Of a stretch of DNA of 37,900 bases, positions 23,775 to 31,870 are shown one piece after another (the stretch's first letter is position 1; each line of letters starts with the position of its first letter). The notes beneath the pieces were generated by a model, which ran no database searches, was not told the DNA's origin, and saw only the letters and a program-made list of their open reading frames with translations. Location: NCBI GenBank assembly GCA_035310125.1, contig DATGEP010000343.1, forward strand, positions 1-37,900, in the 5' to 3' direction. A program made the position numbers and the translations under genes. This stretch comes from DATGEP01 sp035310125. Lineage in GTDB: Bacteria; Chloroflexota; Ktedonobacteria; Ktedonobacterales; JADMIN01.

Positions 23775-25643
23775 ATGTTTCCAAGATGGTGGCGCCTGGG
23801 TATCCGCCCTCAACTGACGATTATCGTCATTTTAGCCGCGATCCTCAGTACTGCGGCGACCCTCTTCATTGCGGATAACGCCATCCAGAATTACGTTCTG
23901 CAACAGGCGCAGGCGCAAGAGCTCGACAATATGAAGATTGCCCGGCTGGTGCTGACCAACCAGTATGGCGCGAATATCTCCATCGCGTCTGACAATACCA
24001 TGGTGGCCGATACGCCAGGCACCGGCAGAGATCTGACGCTCAACCAGGCGAACAACTTCGGCAAGTATGTGCTCAATGGCGATACCGACTTTGTGGATGA
24101 GGTCAATAAGCTCATTGGCGGCTCCGTCGCCATTTATCAGTGCGCCGACTCGCATGGCAATTTTACGCGCTGTCTTCGTGTCGCGACGACTGCCTCAAGC
24201 TCCGGACGCAAGGTTGGTAACGAGCTGGCGCCCGATGTGTCGCGAAGCATGAACCTCGAAACCACGCCGCGTGATTGGCAGGGCGTCAACACGATAGATG
24301 GTGTGCAGACCTACGCGGACTATTCGCCGATCTTTAACCCGCAGCAGCAGCTTATCGGTATCCTTGTTGTGGCGGTTCCCTTGAACTCCATTACGACGCT
24401 CGTCAGTCATACGACCGTCGAGCTGGTGCTTATCGGCACAATCATTATGGTAGCTGCCGTCATTCTCGCGCTCTTCTTCGCCAATGCCATCATCAGCACC
24501 CTGCAACGCGCGGCGCGACAAGTCAACGGTGCGTCGGAGCGCATCGGCTCCATCGCGGCGCAACAATCCAGCGGATCAGCGCAACAGGTGTGGGCGATCA
24601 ATGCCATCAACCAGGCGCTGCAAAACTTCTCCGAGACAGCGCGAGATATCTCGCAACGCACCGACCAGCTTGCCCTCATGGGCAACCAGGTGCTCCAGCG
24701 ACGCTCCGAAATCTCGCCAACCCAGATAGACTCGATCCTGGCCTACATCACGCGCTCCGTCAGAGACATTAGCGTAGCCAGCCGCCAGCAAGCCTCACAG
24801 TATGAGCGCATGACCGGAGCCATGCAGGCTGTCATCGAAATCGCCGAGCAGGTGGCGGGCAACTCGCAGCAAGCCTCGGAAAGCTCGGAACGCCTGGAGC
24901 TGGTCGTGCGCCAGCTGCAACAGCTCGTAGGCGTCCGCCAGCTCGCGCGAACAACGACAAGCGAGGCCGCTGGGTTGGAGCAAGCCGCAGCGGAGATGAA
25001 TGCCCGACAGACGGCGAACGACCGCAAGGCGGGCGGGACCGTCCGCGCCGTGCGCCCGGCTCGCCCGATGGCGCCCGGCATGTCCACCGGCTTCGAGGCG
25101 AATGGCGCGGGCATGGGCATGGGCGGTGTGCCGATGAGCGCCGGTATGGGCATGGCTGGTGGCAACGGAGCTGGTATGATGGGTGGCCCCGGTCAGTATA
25201 TGGGCCAGATGCCGGTTTCCGCGGGTACGGTGCCGGGCGCCGAAGACCACACCGGCGGCTTCGGTGGAATGAACCCGGCGGCTGGTATGGGCCGAATGCC
25301 TCTGCCCGGTCAAATGTCCGGTGGCATGCCTGGCATGACGAACGTGCGTGGCGGTGGCATGCGTCCGCCCATGCAAAATGAGATGCGCCCCGCCCCGCGT
25401 GCGGCCTTGCCGCCTATGAGCGGGGGAGATGGCAACCCACCGGGCAACATGGACTGGCGGCTGCCCCCAATGCCGGAAATGCCTCCCATGCCGGACTTTG
25501 ACCGCGGCCAGATGCCCAGCTTTGGGCAGGGTATGCCAGATCCCAACGCCGGGCGTTTCTCAGGGCCGGGCCGCGCTCCCGCTTCGCAACGCTGGGGTGG
25601 GTCAGGACCAGAGCGCTCGAATCCCAATAGCGGCGGCTGGTAG
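23775..25643 (+). CDS. Transmembrane Cache-type sensor with Met/Gly-rich tail
   Basis: A 622-residue protein. A hydrophobic segment near 13-33 and a second near 216-238 flank a periplasmic Cache-like domain (about 35-205), which ends in the typical YADYSPIFNPQQQLIGILVVAVP. A cytoplasmic helical region (about 245-420) has repeated NQALQNFSETARDIS-like heptads that resemble a methyl-accepting chemotaxis core, but the conserved MCP hairpin tip is not seen, so it may signal to other partners. The last 190 residues are Met/Gly/Pro-rich, about 27 methionines in 160 residues, with PMPEMPPMP-type runs. AGGAGG at 23759-23764 supports the start. It follows the PATAN gene and is followed by a strong hairpin. 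Confidence 0.75.
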   Translation: MFPRWWRLGIRPQLTIIVILAAILSTAATLFIADNAIQNYVLQQAQAQELDNMKIARLVLTNQYGANISIASDNTMVADTPGTGRDLTLNQANNFGKYVLNGDTDFVDEVNKLIGGSVAIYQCADSHGNFTRCLRVATTASSSGRKVGNELAPDVSRSMNLETTPRDWQGVNTIDGVQTYADYSPIFNPQQQLIGILVVAVPLNSITTLVSHTTVELVLIGTIIMVAAVILALFFANAIISTLQRAARQVNGASERIGSIAAQQSSGSAQQVWAINAINQALQNFSETARDISQRTDQLALMGNQVLQRRSEISPTQIDSILAYITRSVRDISVASRQQASQYERMTGAMQAVIEIAEQVAGNSQQASESSERLELVVRQLQQLVGVRQLARTTTSEAAGLEQAAAEMNARQTANDRKAGGTVRAVRPARPMAPGMSTGFEANGAGMGMGGVPMSAGMGMAGGNGAGMMGGPGQYMGQMPVSAGTVPGAEDHTGGFGGMNPAAGMGRMPLPGQMSGGMPGMTNVRGGGMRPPMQNEMRPAPRAALPPMSGGDGNPPGNMDWRLPPMPEMPPMPDFDRGQMPSFGQGMPDPNAGRFSGPGRAPASQRWGGSGPERSNPNSGGW

Positions 25644-25649
25644 GCGAAC

Positions 25650-25677
25650 GGTCGCAAGCCCGCGTGGGCTTGCGACC
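25650..25677 (+). terminator. 12-base-stem hairpin after the Cache sensor gene
   Basis: GGTCGCAAGCCC and GGGCTTGCGACC pair perfectly around GCGT, starting seven bases after the stop. There is no T-run, so it may protect or end the mRNA by another route. A smaller hairpin (CGTCTC, 25702-25707, and GAGACG, 25715-25720) follows. Confidence 0.4.
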
Positions 25678-25768
25678 CGCCAGACCAGGTCGTCGTTCAC
25701 CCGTCTCTCCGTAGGAGACGAGCAGCAGCGCCGGTCGGGTATGGTGACAAACCTACTTACCGCCCCCA

Positions 25769-25797
25769 TAGACGGACCGGCCATAGTGCGCTACAAT
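25769..25797 (+). promoter_or_regulatory. Promoter of the cyclic-nucleotide-binding protein gene
   Basis: TAGACG (25769-25774), 17-base spacer, TACAAT (25792-25797). The start would be near 25804, about 75 bases before the GTG at 25880. Confidence 0.45.
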
Positions 25798-25879
25798 GAC
25801 GACGGCTATCTTCCCATCTTGCAGATCTGGCGCGGTTTCGACGCGCCTTCCATCATCCAGAGAAAGGCGGAGAGCACGA

Positions 25880-26299
25880 GTGTACGAAGACGTGATTGCC
25901 CAGGTGCCTCTCTTTAGCGACCTCACCAAACGCGAGCTTCAGGTTCTCTCCGCGAATTGCCGCGAGCGCGAATATCCCACCGGAGCTTCACTCATGCGCC
26001 AGAATGAGACTGGCGTGGGCCTGTTCGTCATCACAAGCGGCAGAGTACACGTTGCGCAAGAGAGTCCCACGGGCGAGGTGCGCGACCTTGGTATCTACGA
26101 GCGCGGCGCGGTTCTCGGCGAGATGTCTCTGCTTGATGACCTGCCGCGCACCGCGACGGTCACGGCAGTGGACGCAACCCGCGCCATCGTCATTCCCGTC
26201 TGGGATTTCCGTGCGGCGCTGCGGGAATCGCCGGACATTGCCATCAAGTTGCTCGGCGTCATGAGCCGCCGGCTCCGGCAGGTCGAACAACATAGCTAG
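25880..26299 (+). CDS. Cyclic nucleotide-binding domain protein without DNA-binding domain
   Basis: A 139-residue protein consisting of one cNMP-binding beta-barrel of the CRP/FNR superfamily. The start region reads YEDVIAQVPLFSDLTKREL, the hinge-like LFVITSGRVHV is near 48-58, and the phosphate-binding cassette GEMSLLDDLPRTATV covers 80-94, including the E and R residues expected to bind cyclic nucleotide. The helix-turn-helix of CRP is absent, so it must act by protein contact. The start is GTG 25880, with GGAG at 25869-25872. It is ended by an intrinsic terminator at 26322-26353. Confidence 0.88.
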   Translation: MYEDVIAQVPLFSDLTKRELQVLSANCREREYPTGASLMRQNETGVGLFVITSGRVHVAQESPTGEVRDLGIYERGAVLGEMSLLDDLPRTATVTAVDATRAIVIPVWDFRAALRESPDIAIKLLGVMSRRLRQVEQHS

Positions 26300-26321
26300 T
26301 GGTGAGTATCCCCACGTGTTG

Positions 26322-26353
26322 GCAGCCCTCCCATTGCTGGGAGGGCTGCTTTT
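26322..26353 (+). terminator. Intrinsic terminator
   Basis: GCAGCCCTCCC (26322-26332) and GGGAGGGCTGC (26339-26349) form an 11-base perfect stem around ATTGCT, followed by TTTT (26350-26353). This is the clearest Rho-independent terminator in the window and closes the signalling cluster. Confidence 0.9.
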
Positions 26354-26457
26354 GTGTGCGCGGTGCACCACTTGACGTAGGAGGGGAACTTTTTGCCGGC
26401 GGGCGGCGTCTGGGAGGTGACTTTCCCCGCTCATACACATTCAGAGGAGGTTCCCCC

Positions 26458-27621
26458 ATGCGCATGGCTCTTAAGGCATTGTCCCCTGTTGTCGTGGCCC
26501 TCGGACTACTCTTCATGCAGACGCTGCCCGCCGCTGCGTGCGGTGGGCTTGTCGCTCCCGATGGCGATGTGCGCCTCGCGCGAGCCACCACCTTCGTGGC
26601 CTGGCACGGCGGCGTCGAGCACTACATGACAAGCTTCTCCTACACCGGCAATGAGCCAGACGTCGGTTGGATCGTTCCGCTTCCAGCCGTTCCAACCGCC
26701 ATTCAAGATGGCGGGCGTTGGACGCTCCAGCGTCTCTTCCTTGAGTCACACCCGCAACCGCCCCGCGCAATTGGTTTTGGCGCCGCGAGTGAAACCGCAA
26801 GCGCGGCTCCCAGCATTGTCGTTGAGCAGGCGCAGGTGGAGGCGCTAAAGGTTACGATATTGAACGGCAGTGGCCAGGCAGTGCTGGACTGGTGCGCTCA
26901 AAAAGGCTTCTATCTCAGCGGCGACACGCGCGACCACTTGCTCAAGTATGCCCAGGGCAGCCCTATCTTCATGGCGGCCAAGTACGATACCTCGGCGGCG
27001 CAGGCACGGCACCAGCAGGAAGGCGACGGCGTGCCGCTGCTGCTCACGATGTCCGTGCCGCATCCCTGGGTGCCCCTGGAAGTGCTCGCGCTGGATGGAC
27101 AACAGGTCCAGGCCGACATCTACTTTCTGACCGACCAGCCGCTCAACACAAGCGACTGGGGCGCCGCCATCGGCCAATCGTCCGTCGGGACGGCGATTCC
27201 GGGCGCGACAGGGTTCAAGGTGGCTTTCCAGGAGCGCATGACATCCCAGCTGTACCAGGACCTCTCCAGCGACCGCAATATGGGCTGGATCTGGCAAGAT
27301 AGCTGGTTGACGTATCTGACGCTCGACGCGCCCGACGCCGCCGTAACCTATGACATGGGCATCACATCGTCTGGAGTCATTCGACTGGCGCCCTTCGGCA
27401 CAGCACCGATGGCAATTGGCGCCCACGACGGCGTGCCCAGCTGGGTTCCACGGCTGCCGGTGGGAGCGCCCGAGTTGGGTTTGGCGCTCATCCTCATCCT
27501 GGCGCTGGCAGCCGCTTTCATCGTGCCTTTGCGCCTTGCCAGGCGGCTGACGGCTCGTGGCCAGGCACCCGCCGTTTCGGTAACTGGAGAAAGCCCCGCA
27601 GGCGACGTAGGTCACGAGTAG
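26458..27621 (+). CDS. DUF2330 exported membrane-anchored protein
   Basis: A 387-residue protein of the DUF2330 family. A signal peptide (1-27) is followed by the family start CGGLVAPDG at 28-36 and the conserved GWIVPLPAVP near 67-76. C28 right after AAA could be a lipid attachment site, though the lipobox is imperfect. A C-terminal membrane segment (LGLALILILALAAAFIV near 341-357) is followed by a basic stop-transfer sequence, so the bulk of the protein faces outside. The function is unknown in the family. ATG 26458 is chosen because AGAGGAGG (26443-26450) lies seven bases upstream. Confidence 0.83.
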   Translation: MRMALKALSPVVVALGLLFMQTLPAAACGGLVAPDGDVRLARATTFVAWHGGVEHYMTSFSYTGNEPDVGWIVPLPAVPTAIQDGGRWTLQRLFLESHPQPPRAIGFGAASETASAAPSIVVEQAQVEALKVTILNGSGQAVLDWCAQKGFYLSGDTRDHLLKYAQGSPIFMAAKYDTSAAQARHQQEGDGVPLLLTMSVPHPWVPLEVLALDGQQVQADIYFLTDQPLNTSDWGAAIGQSSVGTAIPGATGFKVAFQERMTSQLYQDLSSDRNMGWIWQDSWLTYLTLDAPDAAVTYDMGITSSGVIRLAPFGTAPMAIGAHDGVPSWVPRLPVGAPELGLALILILALAAAFIVPLRLARRLTARGQAPAVSVTGESPAGDVGHE

Positions 27622-27652
27622 AAGTTGGTCTGAGCTTCGTGACTGTACGTAC

Positions 27653-27682
27653 CGGGTAGGGCTGGTATACTGGCCCTACCCG
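27653..27682 (+). promoter_or_regulatory. Inverted repeat enclosing an extended -10 promoter
   Basis: CGGGTAGGGC (27653-27662) and GCCCTACCCG (27673-27682) form a 10-base perfect inverted repeat. The ten-base loop is TGGTATACTG, in which TGG plus TATACT (27663-27671) is an extended -10. A promoter inside a palindrome suggests an operator; alternatively it is a transcript-end hairpin for the DUF2330 gene. It lies in the 322-base gap before the DUF309 gene; the rest of that gap shows no other supported feature. Confidence 0.5.
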
Positions 27683-27943
27683 CTGATTTCTCACGGAGTC
27701 GGACTGCTGGCGCCAGGCGCACCAATGCGTGGCTGGCTTCCCTGCCTCAGCCCGCGGTCTATCGCGGCGGTCCGTCGGCACCCAGCGCACGAAATGCTTG
27801 ACACGGTGCGCATGATATTCACCGAAAAGCCGCACGGCGCGATCCACGTCGTCGGCCTCTTCAGCTCGGATGCTGACGATGAGCTGCAATCATGTGGGAT
27901 AACGAGACAACGATGTGCTCACCTCATAGAGAGTCATTACCCC

Positions 27944-28390
27944 ATGCCAACCGAAAAACCGTACAATCGCAAGCACCCAATCCCGCCGGACCTCTACGAT
28001 CCCGCTCGCTGCGCGGAGCCACCAGGGCCACAGCTGCTGCTCGGCATCGAACAATTCAACCGGCAAGAGTTCTTTGCGTGCCATGAGACACTCGAAGCGG
28101 CCTGGAATGCTGAGCCGGCGCCGGTGCGGACCCTCTACAAAGGCATTCTCCAGGTAGGCGTCGGCTGCTATCACCTGCTGCGGCACAACTATCGCGGCGC
28201 CGTTCTCAAGCTGCGGACGGGCGCGGACTATCTGGAGCCATTTGCGCCGCGCTGCATGGGGGTCGAGGTCGGGCCGCTCATTGCCGAGGCGCGCCGGTTA
28301 CATGACGCGCTCGTGGCGCTTGGGCCGGAGCGATTTGACGCGGTGGATCTCGCGATGCTGCCGGTGGTGCGACTTTCGCTATCCAGCTAA
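27944..28390 (+). CDS. DUF309-family protein
   Basis: A 148-residue protein of the DUF309 family, small helical proteins of unknown function found in Bacillota, Cyanobacteria and Chloroflexota. The core GIEQFNRQEFFACHETLEAA, then W-N-A-E near 36-59 matches the family motif FN-x-x-x-F/Y-F/W-x-x-HE-x-x-E-x-x-W. YKGILQVGVGCYHLLRHNY, 67-85, forms the second conserved helix. The frame is open back to 27725, but that upstream part does not resemble the family, so ATG 27944 is chosen despite only a weak GAGAG upstream. It may be transcribed from the extended -10 at 27663-27671, giving a long leader. Confidence 0.82.
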   Translation: MPTEKPYNRKHPIPPDLYDPARCAEPPGPQLLLGIEQFNRQEFFACHETLEAAWNAEPAPVRTLYKGILQVGVGCYHLLRHNYRGAVLKLRTGADYLEPFAPRCMGVEVGPLIAEARRLHDALVALGPERFDAVDLAMLPVVRLSLSS

Positions 28391-28412
28391 TTTACGTTGC
28401 TATGGTGCCGGC

Positions 28413-28802
28413 TCACCGTAGCAACGATTGAATCGCGTCGCGCTCGCGGGCGCTGGCAACGGCAATCTCAGCCAGCGCGGCAACGAGTGCGTCAATCCAG
28501 GCATCAAGCGACAGGGTCTCGCTTTTGAGAGCGATGCCGCGTACGATGTGGACACGTTCAGCTAGCGGCTCGCCGCGCTCCAACCGCAGTGTGAAGCGCC
28601 AGTCGCCCAGCTCGGCCGCCATGCCGTCTATTGCCCCATTGCCAAACAAGCCACCGCGACGCAGCCGCACTCGTGACGGCAGCGCGCCGGCAAGCTTCTG
28701 CCCCAGCACAGCTACCCAGGTGCGTGCGTCCGCGCTATCCGCTCGCAGCGAAGCCGCGAGCAACTCAAAGTTGAGACTCCCACCGCTGCTGCCATCCGTC
28801 AT
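28413..28802 (-). CDS. Small uncharacterised protein, conserved-looking
   Basis: A 129-residue soluble protein. The order of motifs (NFELLAASLRADSADARTWV near the N-terminus, AGALPSRVRLRR, GDWRFTLRLE, HIVRGIALKSETLSLDAWID, then a helical end) matches a family of short actinobacterial and Chloroflexota proteins without assigned function, as far as I recall. GGAGGA lies about ten bases upstream (complement of 28813-28818), supporting ATG 28802. It is transcribed convergently with the DUF309 gene, only 22 bases apart. Confidence 0.7.
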   Translation of the reverse strand: MTDGSSGGSLNFELLAASLRADSADARTWVAVLGQKLAGALPSRVRLRRGGLFGNGAIDGMAAELGDWRFTLRLERGEPLAERVHIVRGIALKSETLSLDAWIDALVAALAEIAVASARERDAIQSLLR

Positions 28803-28979
28803 GCGTGCTTTCCTCCAGCGTCAGAATCTGACCCGCTACTGTCTCTCCCTGCATACGGAGCGCCGCCACGCAAGGTTGGACACCTCGTTCTCAATGCAAG
28901 AGCAGCGAGGGGCAGCCGCGCGGTATGATCTATGCGGCAAATGTGCGGCGGACACCGGATGGCAGAATACGCTCCGGTA

Positions 28980-28988
28980 TGCGACAAT
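28980..28988 (+). promoter_or_regulatory. Extended -10-like element
   Basis: TGC followed by GACAAT (28983-28988) would start a transcript near 28995, which favours the GTG start at 29040 of the next gene over the ATGs upstream. The -35 is unclear. Confidence 0.3.
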
Positions 28989-29039
28989 GGGACGCACACG
29001 CCCGCACGCTTGAGTCTGTTCGATGCCGAAGGGAGGAGC

Positions 29040-29438
29040 GTGGCTTCGCGCCACGCGCACGACGAAATGGAAGATGTTCGCTTCGACCGTCAATTCCGCA
29101 CGCCCAACTCCGAGGGCTACCATATGATGCTGGGCACGACCCGCATTGGGACGGTGGATCTGCATTTCACCTCCACGACGGTCCATTGCACCCTGGTGCT
29201 CGAACGAGATCTGGAGCGCGACGACCTTGCCAAGTTGATCGAGCAGATTGACGAAGACCTCGTGCTTTCTGCCGATACACCACGAGATGATTTCCTCGTG
29301 AGCGTCTATCGCGGCCACGAGATGGGGTTCTTCAACGACTCCTTCCGCGCGGATCAGGACGAGCTGGCGCTTGGTGATGACTTCGACGACGAGAATGAGG
29401 CGGGCGACGAGCGCGATGACGACGACTCGTTCGAGTAG
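29040..29438 (+). CDS. Small uncharacterised protein with strongly acidic tail
   Basis: A 132-residue protein. A beta-rich middle (YHMMLGTTRIGTVDLHFTS, then TVHCTLVLERDL) is followed by FLVSVYRGHEMGFFNDS and a tail of about 35 residues that is almost all D and E (DDFDDENEAGDERDDDDSFE). No family is recognised. The start is uncertain: GTG 29040 has GGGAGGAG directly upstream, though spacing is short; ATGs at 28932 and 28959 are in frame but lack ribosome binding sites and may lie upstream of the transcript start. Function unknown. Confidence 0.6.
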   Translation: MASRHAHDEMEDVRFDRQFRTPNSEGYHMMLGTTRIGTVDLHFTSTTVHCTLVLERDLERDDLAKLIEQIDEDLVLSADTPRDDFLVSVYRGHEMGFFNDSFRADQDELALGDDFDDENEAGDERDDDDSFE

Positions 29439-29700
29439 GCGGCCGGTCACTATCTCGACCGCCTTTCAACACCGCCACAGAAGCGCTCCAGCTTCGCGGG
29501 CCTGAAACTGGCAGGTTCGCCGCCTCATCATGTATTGTCCACGAGCGCGGACGGCGCCTCGATGGCCGTTACCCGTGCCTGAAACGCATGATAACTGCTT
29601 TGCCACGGCTGTTCATGCGTGGCGATTACGTTCCCGCTTTCCTCACATTCACCCTCGACGATGCAAAATCCTGAGCTCGTGGGAATGATTCTCCCCAGCC

Positions 29701-29835
29701 TCAGCCGCGCACTGGTGAATCGCATCCCCTTACACGTAGGCCGACGGTGCCAGTGTGCACCGCATACCAGCGACGGTTGCTGAACACCAGTATATCTGGT
29801 CCCCTGGCCAAGAATTCACCTATGACACGTGTCAT
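29701..29835 (-). CDS. Possible 44-residue ORF with strong ribosome binding site
   Basis: ATG at 29835 is preceded by AGGAGGT (complement of 29840-29846) at a spacing of four bases, one of the best initiation regions in the window. The product starts MTRVIGEFLARGPDILVFSN and stops at 29701-29703. A second frame (29725 to 29528, 65 residues) overlaps its end by 25 bases. Third-position GC is only moderate, so this may be a leader peptide, a decayed or frameshifted small gene, or chance. Its start codon lies inside the 16-base palindrome. Confidence 0.3.
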   Translation of the reverse strand: MTRVIGEFLARGPDILVFSNRRWYAVHTGTVGLRVRGCDSPVRG

Positions 29836-29836
29836 A
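29821..29836. promoter_or_regulatory. 16-base perfect palindrome, operator candidate
   Basis: TATGACACGTGTCATA is perfectly symmetric. It lies about 100 bases upstream of the ABC exporter genes and over the start codon of a tiny minus-strand ORF, as expected for a dimeric repressor (for example TetR or GntR type) acting on either. No regulator gene is adjacent. Confidence 0.55.
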
Positions 29837-29937
29837 CCTACCTCCTGACGGCGCTCACTACCGGGCATGCCGTGCTTCTCGTACTCTTGAGACGTGACCG
29901 ATGCGATGCATGGCGAGACCGAGAGGAGAGTTGACGA

Positions 29938-30927
29938 GTGATAGGCTTCCAGACACTTCACGCATCGTCGAAGATTGGCGAGGGCGACGAACAGGACCCG
30001 TCTTCGCGGGATGCGGTAGTGCGTCTCACGGGACTTACGAAAGAATTTGGCTCCCTTCGCGCGGTGGATCATCTCAATCTGGAGATACGACGCGGCGAGA
30101 CGGTGGCGCTGCTTGGCCCCAATGGCGCCGGCAAGACCACCACGATCTCGATGCTCCTGGGGCTGCTCGCGCCCGACAGCGGGACTGCGACCGTTCTAGG
30201 GATGCCGCCCGCCGAGGCTATCCAGCATGCGCATATCGGCGCGATGCTGCAAGAAGGCAGCCTGATGCCCGGCGTTCGCGTCGGCGAGCTGCTCGACTAC
30301 GTTCTGGTCCTGAGCCCCTCCGCGATGCCACGCCAGCGACTGATCGAAACCGCGCGGCTGGGCGGGCTGGAGAAGCGCCGCGTGGACCGTCTCTCCGGCG
30401 GGCAGACGCAGCGTGTGCGCTTCGCGCTCGCCATCGCCAGCGACCCGGAGGTGCTGGTGCTCGACGAGCCGACAGCGGCGATGGATGTGGAGGCGCGGCA
30501 TGAGTTCTGGACGAGCATGCACGAGTATGCCGCCACCGGGCGCACCGTCCTATTCGCGACGCACTACCTGGAAGAGGCCGAAGCGTTCGCTTCGCGCGTC
30601 GTCATCATCGCCGCCGGGCGCATCGTCGCCGATGGCACCGTCGCGGACCTGAAGAAGCAGGGTGGCATGCAGACGGTTCGGTTCACTTCCGCCGAAAGCG
30701 ATGCACACACACTGAACGCGCTGGCCGGCGTCCGCCGGGTAGCTACATTTCGCGAGCAGATCACACTGAAGACCGCCGATGCCGACGCCACGACACAGGC
30801 CCTCGTCGCCAGCAGCATCGCCTGGAAAGACCTTGAGGTCCACCGCGCGAGTCTGGAAGACGTATTCATGGCGCTCGTCGGCAACGGTACAGGCAACGGC
30901 GCACAGAGCGACAATGGAGGCAAGTGA
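29938..30927 (+). CDS. ABC transporter ATP-binding protein
   Basis: A 329-residue ATPase subunit of an ABC-2 type exporter. Walker A GPNGAGKTT 60-68, Q-loop MLQEG near 103-107, signature LSGGQTQR 152-159, Walker B LVLDEPT 173-179 and switch histidine H209 (FATHYLEEA) are all present. The C-terminal 90 residues form the extra domain usual for DrrA/CcmA-type exporters. The start is GTG 29938, with GGAG at 29924-29927, and a 20-residue N-terminal extension precedes the domain. The stop overlaps the permease start (TGATG). The cargo, likely a lipid, antibiotic or other small molecule, cannot be told. Confidence 0.92.
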   Translation: MIGFQTLHASSKIGEGDEQDPSSRDAVVRLTGLTKEFGSLRAVDHLNLEIRRGETVALLGPNGAGKTTTISMLLGLLAPDSGTATVLGMPPAEAIQHAHIGAMLQEGSLMPGVRVGELLDYVLVLSPSAMPRQRLIETARLGGLEKRRVDRLSGGQTQRVRFALAIASDPEVLVLDEPTAAMDVEARHEFWTSMHEYAATGRTVLFATHYLEEAEAFASRVVIIAAGRIVADGTVADLKKQGGMQTVRFTSAESDAHTLNALAGVRRVATFREQITLKTADADATTQALVASSIAWKDLEVHRASLEDVFMALVGNGTGNGAQSDNGGK

Positions 30928-31658
30928 TGGTCGGGTATCTACGCTTGGAGGTCGCGCGGTCGCTGCGTGACGCACGCTTCTTGATTCTGGCAATGGCCGC
31001 ACCGGTCGGCTTCTATCTCCTCTTCGCCGGACTATTTGGAGGGGGCAGCGCGGGCACCATCTCGGTAGCGGCGGCTTTGATGGTTTCAATGACGGTGTAT
31101 GGTACGATGTACGCAGTGATGCTGGCGACCGGCCCGCGCATCGCGCAGGATCGCGGCATCGGCTGGCTGCGCCAGCTCCGACTGCTCCCCGTGCGCTCCA
31201 ACTCCGTCCTCGTCGCGCGGCTACTCGCGGCGCTCGCGCTGGCGGTGCCCACTCTCGTGCTCGTGCTGCTCACGGCGGTTGTCACCCACGACATCCGTCT
31301 GGACGCTGGCACGTGGATCATGCTGGCCATCGTGCTCTGGCTCACCGCGGCGCCGTTCGCCGTGCTGGGTATCGCGATTGGGTATGCGACGGGTACTGAG
31401 GCCGCGTTCGGTCTGCTCTACGCGCTGGGCGTCGTAGTATCGGCGCTGGGCGGCCTGTGGATGCCCATCACGATATTCCCCACGGGACTCCAGGCGGCCG
31501 GCAAGCTGCTGCCAACGTTCCGCGCCGCGGACCTCGGTGTGCGCATCGTCGCCGGCAAGCCCCTGGACTTCGCTGATGTGCTGATCTTGATCGCGTGGAC
31601 GATTGTGTTCTGCCTGCTCGCCCTCTTCTTCTCGACGCGGGTGCCGCGCTCGCGCTAA
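30927..31658 (+). CDS. ABC-2 type permease
   Basis: A 243-residue membrane protein with six hydrophobic segments, the ABC-2/DrrB exporter plan. It shows QDRGIGWLRQLRLLPV near 75-90, the loop conserved in ABC-2 permeases that contacts the ATPase. The ATG at 30927 shares its A with the last base of the ATPase stop TGA, and GGAGG at 30916-30920 lies six bases upstream, so the two subunits are co-translated. GTG 30924 is also in frame but less well placed. Confidence 0.9.
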   Translation: MVGYLRLEVARSLRDARFLILAMAAPVGFYLLFAGLFGGGSAGTISVAAALMVSMTVYGTMYAVMLATGPRIAQDRGIGWLRQLRLLPVRSNSVLVARLLAALALAVPTLVLVLLTAVVTHDIRLDAGTWIMLAIVLWLTAAPFAVLGIAIGYATGTEAAFGLLYALGVVVSALGGLWMPITIFPTGLQAAGKLLPTFRAADLGVRIVAGKPLDFADVLILIAWTIVFCLLALFFSTRVPRSR

Positions 31659-31870
31659 ATGCGAGGCGCTGACGGACAGCTTGACATTCATCGCCCCACT
31701 CCGATAGCCTGGAAGCATGCACGGCCGCGTCCGCGCCCCAGAGGAACAAGTCGGCTATCACCTACTAGCGAGCGCCAGTTTGTAGGGTTCGATGCTGTAT
31801 CCGCCAGGCCACCGGTGAGCGCCTGACACGTGAGTGATGCGCGGCGGGAATGACAGGAAGGATCAGAAAC

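Larger units (their letters stand above)
29439..29937. other. Intergenic region before the ABC exporter operon
   Basis: No large gene. It contains the 16-base palindrome at 29821-29836 and two tiny overlapping minus-strand open frames (29701-29835 and 29528-29725). No promoter with a good -10 was found for the ABC genes. Confidence 0.5.

Noticed and set aside
29528..29725. 65-residue minus-strand ORF as an independent gene
   Set aside because: Ribosome binding site spacing is essentially zero and codon bias is weak; it may be part of a frameshifted gene with 29701-29835 but is not supported alone.
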